Assembly: GCA_902791695.1 (NCBI GenBank)
Contig: CADAWR010000013.1
Coordinates: forward strand, 1-64,000
Direction: 5' to 3'
DNA: 64,000 nucleotides
Origin: an uncultured Bacteroidota bacterium
GTDB lineage: Bacteria; Bacteroidota; Bacteroidia; Bacteroidales; P3
The notes under the pieces were generated by a model. The model worked only from the letters and a program-made list of their open reading frames with translations. It was not told where the DNA came from and made no database searches. Made by a program: the position numbers and the translations under genes. Positions 1 through 6,338 of the stretch are shown here, piece by piece (position 1 is the first letter of the stretch; the number at the start of each line of letters is the position of its first letter).

Positions 1-156
<156 letters not shown>

Positions 157-170
157 CTAATTTAGTTTGT

Positions 171-210
171 CTTTAAGGTTCTTAAAGTCCTTAGGGACCT
201 TAAGGTCTTT
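171..210. repeat. Short imperfect inverted micro-repeat between groES and groEL
   Basis: The 77-bp groES-groEL gap holds AAGGTTCTTAAAGTCC followed by GGGACCTTAAGGTC, an imperfect dyad of the GGTCCTTAA type. A close relative at 25982-26013 acts as a terminator stem after glyA. Here no T-tract follows, so it is more likely an mRNA hairpin or inserted micro-repeat than a terminator. Confidence 0.45.
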
Positions 211-218
211 GTTCATTT

Positions 219-488
219 TTAGATGATAGCGTAGATGTCGCTTTCTTTCATGATCATCAGCTTCTCGCCGTCGATCTCAATCTCGGTGCCGCTGTACTTG
301 CCGTAGAGGACTTGGTCGCCCACCTTCACGGTCATCTCATGGTCTTTGGTGCCCTTGCCCACGGCGAGGACTTCGCCGCGCTGCGGTTTCTCCTTGGCGG
401 TGTCGGGGATGATGATGCCGCTGGCGGTCTTCTGTTCAGCCTCGGCGGGACGCACGAGGACTCTGTCTGCTAAAGGTTGAATGTTCAT
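219..488 (-). CDS. groS: GroES co-chaperonin (Cpn10)
   Basis: The 89-residue protein begins [20 protein letters not shown] and contains [19 protein letters not shown], the Cpn10 mobile loop and beta-barrel core, then [30 protein letters not shown] at the C-terminus. Length is right for the family (about 90 residues). It forms the heptameric lid of GroEL. It is the first gene of the groESL operon. The upstream 265 bp carry no CIRCE element that I can see. They do carry a CTGACA/TGTCAG dyad and a GG-N10-GA element, described separately. Confidence 0.97.
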   Translation of the reverse strand: MNIQPLADRVLVRPAEAEQKTASGIIIPDTAKEKPQRGEVLAVGKGTKDHEMTVKVGDQVLYGKYSGTEIEIDGEKLMIMKESDIYAII

Positions 489-548
489 AGTCGTATGTTT
501 TTTTGTTATTTTTTCTGTTCTTCCTATATGATAGGACGACTAAAACCT

Positions 549-565
549 ATCAACAAGCATGCCAA
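549..565 (-). promoter_or_regulatory. Sigma-54-like -24/-12 element upstream of groES
   Basis: On the minus strand TTGGCATGCTTGTTGAT has the layout of a sigma-54 promoter (consensus TGGCACG-N4-TTGC): GG, ten bases, then GA in place of the usual GC. It lies about 60 bp ahead of the groES start. The clpB upstream region has the same arrangement with a perfect GG-N10-GC. Assignment is inference. Confidence 0.4.
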
Positions 566-596
566 ACCGTAAAATTCTGCCATTCTCTGCCATCGA

Positions 597-611
597 CTGA
601 CATTTTGTCAG
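597..611. promoter_or_regulatory. CTGACA-N3-TGTCAG dyad upstream of groES
   Basis: CTGACATTTTGTCAG is a perfect 6+6 inverted repeat with a 3-bp spacer, about 110 bp upstream of groES. A further CTGACA half-site is at 706-711. The same hexamers flank the clpB promoter region (45522-45548). A shared heat-shock activator or repressor site is the simplest reading, unproven. Confidence 0.5.
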
Positions 612-753
612 CACTGGATCTTCACGACTCATAACCCCTACAGCGACTCTGTCTACCTGCCGTCTACCAGCCTCCTATAAGGATATAAAAAACAACTGCC
701 ACGTGCTGACAAAACGCCAGCCATATGGCAGTAGACTTTTTTTAGTTATTGAT

Positions 754-2091
754 TTAATATGGTCTTTCAATCATGTGGAACACATAGTTATCAAGACATC
801 CGTCAGGCTCGCCAATGACTGTAATATCATCATCCAACTCATTCAACATAATACTGTGCTCGGTTGCTTCATAGGTTATGCTAGAACCATAACGTTCAAA
901 ATAACCAGAAAACAGGCCAATTTCGAAAGGTGTGGTGCAGTTCGCATAGAATGGCGATGAAGAATATCCGTGTGGTGGATATTTTATTAGTGGCATAGCA
1001 TCATAGTGAATAACAATATTGAAGCCCATAGTATCGCATACCCAAGTACGCCAACAGGAAGTAAAACTGACATTAAGCCATAATTGGCCGGGTGTGCCGT
1101 TGTTTGGCATGTTTGTCCCGTCTAAATCATGTAAAATAATTGCGCCATTGCTACGGTGCTCTATAGAGAATCGTACTCCCGGAGCTTGTGTGGCATCGTT
1201 ATACACTATTATTATCGGATTGCCAAGGTTGTCCTCCATCCCGATTTCTGCATAACTGAAAACACCGCCCCCGAGGCTACCTTGCCACGTTATGTCATTG
1301 TGGGTTGAGGTGCAGTATAGCTTGTGGTTGTCATCGTCAACGGTAATCATAAGCAATCCTTCATTACTCTCGTTGAAATATACTGCGTAAGGTCTCCATA
1401 GCCGATCCTCCCTTGGAGAGCTGGAAAAATAGTAATTTATCTGGGTATAATCATAGTTATACATGGCGTATACGTAGCCGCAAATTGTAACGGTATCGCC
1501 CTTTTGATAAACTTCGTCGCCGATGGTAAAAGGTGTGTTGGTTCTTTTTGATGTGAGGATTGTAGTGTCTTCGTTGATTTTTAGAGCCCAGAATGGGTAT
1601 GGTGGTTCTCCATAGCCCCACCAATACTCATCACTTATAGATACCAAAACACCAGTGTAGCATGGCCTTTGTGTCTGCGGCTGCTGGGCCGTGGTGTAGG
1701 CTTCGCCGTGCCAGGTGTGGGTGTTCGGGTCGTAGTTGACGGTGACGGTCTTGCCCTCGTCCTCCATCTGTGCCATCCAGCGTTTCATCTCCTCGCGGTC
1801 GGTGGTGCTGAAGTTTACAGTCTCCTTTGTCTGTTGTGAGGCCGTAGTGTGAATGTTGTGGAACGTCACCGTGTCGCCGCCCTGCGCGTAGTCGCAGAAA
1901 CGGTCCAGCAGGGCATCCCATTCAGCCTCGGTCTTGAGGTGCACCGTCGTGGTCTGTCCGCCCACGGTGTAGGTGATGTCACGCACACGCTCGTTTTGCT
2001 GTACTTTGGCTTCAATCTCCTTTTCCTTGTTGCAGGCCGTCAGTGCCACCACGGCGGTCAATAGGATGAAAATTCTTGCGATGTTTTTCAT
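754..2091 (-). CDS. Lipoprotein, long paralogue of sigma cassette A
   Basis: This is a 445-residue protein with an SPII signal (MKNIARIFILLTAVVALTAC, lipobox LTAC, mature Cys20). Residues about 34-140 match the first part of the 4093-5046 lipoprotein: VQNER, then TLKTxxEWDAxLDRxC, NTVTFxN, then DRxEMKxWM. The remaining 300 residues are rich in Tyr, Asn and Asp, and that part of the gene is markedly AT-richer (roughly 754-1655) than the 5' part. It is the last of four genes, only 5 bp after the short lipoprotein. It is probably anchored in the outer or inner membrane facing the periplasm or surface. No known domain is recognised; function unknown. Confidence 0.8.
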   Translation of the reverse strand: MKNIARIFILLTAVVALTACNKEKEIEAKVQQNERVRDITYTVGGQTTTVHLKTEAEWDALLDRFCDYAQGGDTVTFHNIHTTASQQTKETVNFSTTDREEMKRWMAQMEDEGKTVTVNYDPNTHTWHGEAYTTAQQPQTQRPCYTGVLVSISDEYWWGYGEPPYPFWALKINEDTTILTSKRTNTPFTIGDEVYQKGDTVTICGYVYAMYNYDYTQINYYFSSSPREDRLWRPYAVYFNESNEGLLMITVDDDNHKLYCTSTHNDITWQGSLGGGVFSYAEIGMEDNLGNPIIIVYNDATQAPGVRFSIEHRSNGAIILHDLDGTNMPNNGTPGQLWLNVSFTSCWRTWVCDTMGFNIVIHYDAMPLIKYPPHGYSSSPFYANCTTPFEIGLFSGYFERYGSSITYEATEHSIMLNELDDDITVIGEPDGCLDNYVFHMIERPY

Positions 2092-2096
2092 AAAAT

Positions 2097-2525
2097 TTAT
2101 AACGTTGTGTTTGTCATTTTATTGTCCAGTTGATAATCCAGCAGGGCTTTATACTGTATCGAGTCCTCCACGCGGTAGAAGGCCACGGTGCGGTCGGCGT
2201 GGATGGCCATGGCGCGCCATGCGGGGCGCACGTCGCGCTTCACACGGCAGGCGGGCTCGTTGATGGCTCCCATCCAGCTGGTGACGCCCTCCGACGCGCG
2301 GATGTCCATCTCCTCTTTCAGCCGCTGCCATGCCGCACTGTCGTCGGCCACGAGGAAGACAACGTCCACCGTCACCGTGTCGTTCAGGCGGAAGCCGTTG
2401 ACCTGCGCTGCCGTGAGGTCCTGCCGCCCGGCATACTGCCGGTACAGCGGCAGCTCTTCCTGCTTGTGCGAGCAGGCGGCCAACACCATCAGTGGCAGCA
2501 GCAGTATGAGCACCAGCCGTTTCAT
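2097..2525 (-). CDS. Short lipoprotein of sigma cassette A
   Basis: The protein has 142 residues. The start MKRLVLILLLPLMVLAAC gives a clean lipobox (LAAC). The ATG overlaps the stop of the preceding gene as ATGA (2522-2525), which favours it over an ATG 14 codons upstream. The mature part shares with the 5043-5474 protein the pattern AQVxGFxLxDTVxVDVVxL, then AWQRxKxE, GVTSW, EPAxRVK and a C-terminal QYxALxDYQL. This looks like a small ligand-binding or sensory domain, but I do not recognise the family. It is translationally coupled inside the sigma operon. Confidence 0.8.
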   Translation of the reverse strand: MKRLVLILLLPLMVLAACSHKQEELPLYRQYAGRQDLTAAQVNGFRLNDTVTVDVVFLVADDSAAWQRLKEEMDIRASEGVTSWMGAINEPACRVKRDVRPAWRAMAIHADRTVAFYRVEDSIQYKALLDYQLDNKMTNTTL

Positions 2526-2800
2526 ATCATTGCGCGTGTTAGCGTCTTTCCGGCCAGCGCAACCCACTGTGCATCGGTGGTGCCGGCACGGTTGCAGTAT
2601 ACGGACTCATAGTCCTTCGTCGTCAGCGTGTTGTTGTACAGCGCCACGGCGGCGAACAGGGCTATGGCCGCCACCGTTGCCAGCCCGCCGGCTGTGCGGC
2701 GTTTCTGGCGGCGGCGACGCAGCCATGCGGGGTAGTCCTGCCGCAGCCGCCGCTGCAGGCCCTGCCGCTCCTCCTGTTCCCAGATGCTCTCGAATGTCAT
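2522..2800 (-). CDS. Small single-TM protein of sigma cassette A (candidate anti-sigma)
   Basis: This is a 92-residue protein. The chosen ATG (2800) overlaps the sigma-factor stop as ATGA. Residues about 1-35 are charged and helical (WEQEERQGLQRRLRQDYPAW, then an Arg/Lys run). One TM helix follows at about 37-55, then a short periplasmic tail with YESVYCNRAG and DAQWVALA. The paralogue at 5525-5803 conserves YPxW, the TM and VYCNRAGxxDxQWVxLA. A cytoplasmic helical segment plus one TM beside an ECF sigma factor is the layout of an anti-sigma factor, but there is no zinc-binding HxxxCxxC motif. The role is inferred from position only. Confidence 0.75.
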   Translation of the reverse strand: MTFESIWEQEERQGLQRRLRQDYPAWLRRRRQKRRTAGGLATVAAIALFAAVALYNNTLTTKDYESVYCNRAGTTDAQWVALAGKTLTRAMI

Positions 2801-3270
2801 ATTGTGTCCCATTGTTGTTTCAGTCGTTCTTTTATCCGCATCAGCCGCACCCCCACATGATCCTTCGTCATGCCCGTCGCGCGGCCTATCTCCTTGTACT
2901 CGTAGCCCTCGAGGTGCATCGTCACTATGGTACGGTCGGGCTCCGGCAGCTGGGCTATCAGCTCATGCAGCGCGTCGTGCAGCGAGGTGTCCTCGGCCGG
3001 GCTGTCGTACCCCTCGGGCACGGGCTCGGGTGGGGGAGTGCGCCGCCCGATGTCGATGCAGGTGCTTCGCGCCACGCGCCATATCCATACGGCCTGTTTC
3101 GGGGCCACGGTGATGCTGAAGAGCTTTTCGCGAAGGTTCCACAGCGCCAGCGTAGTCTCCTGCAGCAGGTCGTCGACCTCCAGGCCGTCGCGGCTGTAGC
3201 GGCGGCAGACCGAGAAGAGTAGCCCGCGGTAGCGGAGCATCAGCTCACTGAACGTTTCTGTATCCTTCAC
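2797..3270 (-). CDS. ECF-family RNA polymerase sigma factor A
   Basis: The 157-residue protein has a sigma-70 region 2 (about 8-75: RYRGLLFSVCRRYSRDGLEVDDLLQETTLALW) and region 4 (about 105-152: LPEPDRTIVTMHLEGYEYKEIGRATG, then VGVRLMRIKERLKQ). It has no region 1 or 3, so it is an ECF type. The start codon is GTG at 3268-3270, one base after the element TACGTTATTATAG. It is 40-50% similar by eye to the 5794-6258 factor over its whole length. It heads a four-gene operon with ATGA couplings and probably directs transcription of its own operon and envelope genes. Confidence 0.93.
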   Translation of the reverse strand: MKDTETFSELMLRYRGLLFSVCRRYSRDGLEVDDLLQETTLALWNLREKLFSITVAPKQAVWIWRVARSTCIDIGRRTPPPEPVPEGYDSPAEDTSLHDALHELIAQLPEPDRTIVTMHLEGYEYKEIGRATGMTKDHVGVRLMRIKERLKQQWDTI

Positions 3271-3307
3271 ACTATAATAACGTATTTCGTGAGTGATAAA
3301 TTACAAT
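3271..3307 (-). promoter_or_regulatory. Predicted autoregulated ECF promoter, sigma cassette A
   Basis: On the minus strand GTAATTT, an 18-bp gap counted from GTAA, then CGTTATTATAG ends one base before the GTG start. The same GTA(A/G), 18-bp gap and TACGTTATTATAG occur ahead of the paralogous sigma factor at 6256-6258. GTAA and CGTT resemble ECF -35 and -10 boxes. A start site 6-8 bases after the -10 would fall on the GTG, implying a leaderless mRNA. Confidence 0.55.
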
Positions 3308-3327
3308 GTCCCGAAATAAACAGAAGA

Positions 3328-3347
3328 CGCCTGCCAACCGGCAGGCG
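3328..3347 (-). terminator. Hairpin after the 3384-3941 lipoprotein
   Basis: CGCCTGCC-AACC-GGCAGGCG is a perfect 8-bp stem with a 4-nt loop located 37 bp past the lipoprotein stop. On the minus strand it is followed by a moderately T-rich run (TCTTCTGTTTATTT), so it is a plausible intrinsic terminator separating this gene from sigma cassette A. Confidence 0.6.
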
Positions 3348-3383
3348 CCTTCCACACTTTTGTTTATATTAACCTTTATTAAA

Positions 3384-3941
3384 TTAGTTTCGGGCGAAGT
3401 TGAGGGTGAGGGTGACGGGGGTCTCGTCCTCGGCGTAGAAGAGGTTCAGTACGAAGGTGATGACGTCGGTGGCATCGTCGTAGGTGAACTGCAGCTGGCC
3501 GGGATTCTCCTCCTCGTCGTCGGCAACGCCGTCGAGGTAGCCGGTATGGGTGGTGCCGTCGTAGCTGTACTCATAGCTCACGCCGGTAATCTGCTCCAGC
3601 ACGCCTTCTTCTCCACCAAAGGCCATGATGTTGCTGGGGAAGCTGAAGTGGGCATATTCGCCGTCGAAGTTCAGGTTGAAGCTCATGGTGTCGTCCTCGA
3701 TACCGCTCATGCAGGTTGTGTCGATACCCAGGTTGCCGAGGAACTCGCTATAGGTCATGGTGTAGGTCCAGTCGGTGTTGTGAAGGTCAGCGGTGGTCTG
3801 TACCTTGGCGGTGTTACCACCATTACCGGGGGTCACGTTGTTGCTGGGGGTCACATTGTTGCCGGGAACGATGTTCTCTTTCTGGCAGGCGGTCATGCTG
3901 AGCAGAGCTGCAGCGGCGATGAGGATGATGCTTTTTTTCAT
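3384..3941 (-). CDS. Lipoprotein between the two sigma cassettes
   Basis: The 185-residue protein starts MKKSIILIAAAALLSMTACQ (lipobox MTAC). It is followed by a low-complexity linker with repeated NNVTP and PGNN units, then an acidic beta-rich domain (TDWTYTMTYSEFLGNLGIDTT to VTLTLNFARN), reminiscent of lipocalin-like Bacteroidota lipoproteins. It is not an obvious paralogue of either cassette lipoprotein. Its 5' region (3942-4020) is an unusual CAAAA-rich leader. It has its own hairpin terminator, so it seems a separate unit, possibly part of the cassette regulon. Function unknown. Confidence 0.78.
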   Translation of the reverse strand: MKKSIILIAAAALLSMTACQKENIVPGNNVTPSNNVTPGNGGNTAKVQTTADLHNTDWTYTMTYSEFLGNLGIDTTCMSGIEDDTMSFNLNFDGEYAHFSFPSNIMAFGGEEGVLEQITGVSYEYSYDGTTHTGYLDGVADDEEENPGQLQFTYDDATDVITFVLNLFYAEDETPVTLTLNFARN

Positions 3942-4092
3942 TGTTGTTTGTTTTTTTGTTTTGTTATTGATTTTGTTCTATGTTTTGTTTTCTTTGGTTT
4001 TTGCTTTGTTTTGGCCTCCCTTGTCGGAAGTTGTCTTCGCCTATAAGAACGAAACGAAACAGACAAAAACTACAGAGGGGGTGAGATTTTTT

Positions 4093-5046
4093 TTATACTC
4101 TCTCAAATACAATCTGTTGCGGTCCGTTGGAAATAATCATCATGGTGGCGCTGATCCAGTGTATCATCCAGCATCCGCCGCCGGGGAGCAGCTCGCAGCA
4201 CAGCGTGCCTTCGTCGCCGATGCTCCATGTGGCGCTCTGCGTGGTGCCGTCGGCCTGAGTCAGCGTCGCGTTGCCGTCGTCGGCTAAGGTGTAGACTGCG
4301 CCGTCGTCCATGCGCCAGCTACCCACGATGAACTCGGGGCGTGTCTCGCTGATGTCGAGCACGAGGTAGTCGTTGCCGGCCATGTCCTGGCATATGGTCA
4401 GGGTGCCGCAGAGGGCTATCTCCATGCCGTCGTCGTCTATCTGGCCGCCGCACATCATTATGTAGCCGTCTTTCTTGAGTATCATCACTGCGCTGTCGGC
4501 GGTGACCAGGGCGGGCACCAATGCGCCGTCCATCATCGGGTCGCCGGTGGCCGGCATCTCGACGCAGGTGATGTAGCCCGCATAGCAGTCGACGAGGTCC
4601 TGCCTGATGGCAGCGCTCGCGTGGGCCACGCCGCTCCACTGGCCGGTCTTGTCGTCGTAGCTGATGCTGACGGTCATGCCCTCTTTCTCGCGCTCTTTCA
4701 TCCACTCCTTCATCTCCTGGCGGTCGCCAGTGGTGAAGCGCACCTCCTCCTTTGTGACGCCTTTGGCGTTGGCGCGTGCGCCCATATTATAGAAGGTCAC
4801 GGTATTGCCCTCGGCGGCCATGGTGCACATGCGGTCGAGCATGGCGTCCCATTCGCTGTCGGTCTTCAGCGTGGTGCGTCCCTCGTTGTGGCCCACGGCG
4901 TACACTATGGTGCGCTCGTTCTGCACCTCGGGCACCCCTGTAGGCGTGGGGCGCACATCGTCGTTCTTGTTGCAGGCCGCAAAGGCAACCACGGCGGCCA
5001 TCAGTGCAAATAGTCTTATCTTAGTTTTCATGGGTTTATCTGTCAT
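4093..5046 (-). CDS. Lipoprotein, long paralogue of sigma cassette B
   Basis: There are 317 residues from the ATG that overlaps the upstream stop as ATGA (5043-5046). An alternative start 5 codons in (5031) gives the tidier signal MKTKIRLFALMAAVVAFAAC. Residues about 35-140 match the 754-2091 lipoprotein (TLKTDSEWDAMLDRMC, NTVTFYNM, DRQEMKEWM). The C-terminal 90 residues (SWRMDDGAVYTLADDGNATL onward) look like a lipocalin-type beta domain. It ends the four-gene cassette B. The role is unknown; as the distal product of an ECF operon it is a candidate envelope sensor or effector. Confidence 0.8.
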   Translation of the reverse strand: MTDKPMKTKIRLFALMAAVVAFAACNKNDDVRPTPTGVPEVQNERTIVYAVGHNEGRTTLKTDSEWDAMLDRMCTMAAEGNTVTFYNMGARANAKGVTKEEVRFTTGDRQEMKEWMKEREKEGMTVSISYDDKTGQWSGVAHASAAIRQDLVDCYAGYITCVEMPATGDPMMDGALVPALVTADSAVMILKKDGYIMMCGGQIDDDGMEIALCGTLTICQDMAGNDYLVLDISETRPEFIVGSWRMDDGAVYTLADDGNATLTQADGTTQSATWSIGDEGTLCCELLPGGGCWMIHWISATMMIISNGPQQIVFERV

Positions 5047-5474
5047 TTGTCGTTAGTCATTTTGTTAAGCTGGTAGTCTACCAGTGCGTCGTACTGCTCC
5101 TCGCTGTCGAGGCGGTAGAGTCCTATGGCTTGCTTGTCGTGCGAGGCTATGATGCGCAGCAGCGGCTGGCCCTCCCATTTCACACGGGTGGCAGGCTCCT
5201 CGGTGTCGGCCAGCCAGCTGGTGACGCCAATGGAGTCCACTATGGCAAACTCGTTCTTCATGCGCTGCCAGGCCTCGTCGCTTTCGGCCTGCAGCAGCAC
5301 CACGTCGACGCTCACCGTGTCGCACAGCTGGAAGCCGCATACCTGTGCCACGCTGGTCTCGGGCAGCGAGGCATAGCGCACGTAGAGCGCCCCCTCGGCC
5401 GGAGTCTCCGTCTTGTGCTTGCACCCGACGGCCAGCATCAGCGGCAGCAGCATTATTATCAATATTCTTCTCAT
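5043..5474 (-). CDS. Short lipoprotein of sigma cassette B
   Basis: The 143-residue protein starts MRRILIIMLLPLMLAVGCKH (lipobox AVGC). It aligns end to end with the 2097-2525 lipoprotein (LYVRYASLP, AQVCGFQLCDTVSVDVVLL, AWQRMKNEF, GVTSW, EPATRVK, YDALVDYQL). The extra Cys pair near CGFQLC is absent in the A copy. It overlaps the next gene by ATGA. A 50-bp gap separates it from the TM protein, the only loose joint in the operon. Family not recognised. Confidence 0.8.
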   Translation of the reverse strand: MRRILIIMLLPLMLAVGCKHKTETPAEGALYVRYASLPETSVAQVCGFQLCDTVSVDVVLLQAESDEAWQRMKNEFAIVDSIGVTSWLADTEEPATRVKWEGQPLLRIIASHDKQAIGLYRLDSEEQYDALVDYQLNKMTNDK

Positions 5475-5524
5475 ATAGTAATTATTGTTCTATTATATCT
5501 GTAAGATTTCACCGTTCACCTTTC

Positions 5525-5803
5525 TCAGCCTTCCATCAGCAGCTCGTCGGCCAGGTTGACCCACTGCTGGTCTTGGATGCCTGCACGGTTGCAGTATACC
5601 TTGTTATAGTTGCCGGTTGCCGAGGGCGACATGGCTATCGGTGTGGCCACTGCCAGCACCAGCGCCACCCCCGCCGCCATGCTCAGCGTGCGGCGTGTCT
5701 TCTGACGCCATACGGGATACTCTGCCGCCAACTTCTCGGCATGACTTTCTGCCTCGGCCTTCACCCACAGTTCTTCAAATTGTTTCTCGTTCATTATATC
5801 CAT
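5525..5803 (-). CDS. Small single-TM protein of sigma cassette B (candidate anti-sigma)
   Basis: There are 92 residues from 5803. The third-codon-later ATG at 5794, which overlaps the sigma stop as TAATG, is equally likely (MNEKQFEELWVKAEAESHAE). The cytoplasmic segment contains AEKLAAEYPVWRQKTRR. The TM helix is at about 42-62, followed by a tail YNKVYCNRAGIQDQQWVNLA. Compared with the A copy, YPxW, TM position and VYCNRAG are conserved while the rest has drifted, so these positions are under selection. An anti-sigma role is inferred from gene order. Confidence 0.75.
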   Translation of the reverse strand: MDIMNEKQFEELWVKAEAESHAEKLAAEYPVWRQKTRRTLSMAAGVALVLAVATPIAMSPSATGNYNKVYCNRAGIQDQQWVNLADELLMEG

Positions 5804-6258
5804 TCCTTTCTTATTTTTTCTTTTATTCTTACCAGTCGCACGCTCACGTTCTTCTCGGTCATCCCCAGCTCGGCGCCAATCTCCTCATAGCTGTAGCCTT
5901 CCAGCTGCATGTGCACTATCGTGCGGTCGGGCTCAGGCAGCAGGGCTATGCGCTCGTGCAGCTCGTGTATCAGGCTGCGGTCCTCGGCCGCTGTGTCGTG
6001 TCCCTCGGGCAACGCTTCGGTATCCTCGGTGCGTCGCAGGGCGTCGATGACGGCATTGCGGGCTATCCTCCATGTCAGCGCCGCCTGCTGCACGCTGCCC
6101 AGCGACAGCAGCCTTTCGCGGTCGCGCCACAGCGCTATTGTGGCCTCTTGGATAAGGTCGTCCCTCTCCAGCCCTCTGTGTGTAAAACTGTTGCAGAGGG
6201 TGAAGAGCAGTCCGCGGTAGCGGTGGAGCAACGCGTCGAATGGGTCTTCCGTTCTCAC
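5794..6258 (-). CDS. ECF-family RNA polymerase sigma factor B
   Basis: The 154-residue protein has region 2 (HRYRGLLFTLCNSFTHRGLE, DDLIQEATIALW) and region 4 (LPEPDRTIVHMQLEGYSYEEIGAELG, NVSVRLVRIKEKI). The start is GTG (6256-6258), lying two bases after TACGTTATTATAG, exactly as in the A copy. No ATG is available in frame upstream before the terminator hairpin of the preceding gene. It heads cassette B and is likely autoregulated. Which of the two small TM proteins controls which sigma factor cannot be read from sequence. Confidence 0.93.
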   Translation of the reverse strand: MRTEDPFDALLHRYRGLLFTLCNSFTHRGLERDDLIQEATIALWRDRERLLSLGSVQQAALTWRIARNAVIDALRRTEDTEALPEGHDTAAEDRSLIHELHERIALLPEPDRTIVHMQLEGYSYEEIGAELGMTEKNVSVRLVRIKEKIRKEWI

Positions 6259-6296
6259 ATCTATAATAACGTAAAAAAAGCCGTGAAAACTACATC
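6259..6296 (-). promoter_or_regulatory. Predicted autoregulated ECF promoter, sigma cassette B
   Basis: GTAGTTT, an 18-bp gap from GTAG, then CGTTATTATAG, two bases before the GTG start. Spacing is identical to the cassette A element. The -35-like box sits in the loop of the terminator hairpin of the upstream protease gene, so terminator and promoter overlap. Confidence 0.55.
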
Positions 6297-6301
6297 ACGG
6301 C
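6273..6301 (-). terminator. Intrinsic terminator of the M48 protease gene
   Basis: GCCGTGA, an 8-nt loop, TCACGGC, then seven T on the minus strand. It lies about 38 bp after the protease stop and abuts the sigma B promoter. Confidence 0.8.
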
Positions 6302-6338
6302 TATATTTTTTGTGGAAAAAACGAACATTGGGTACGTC

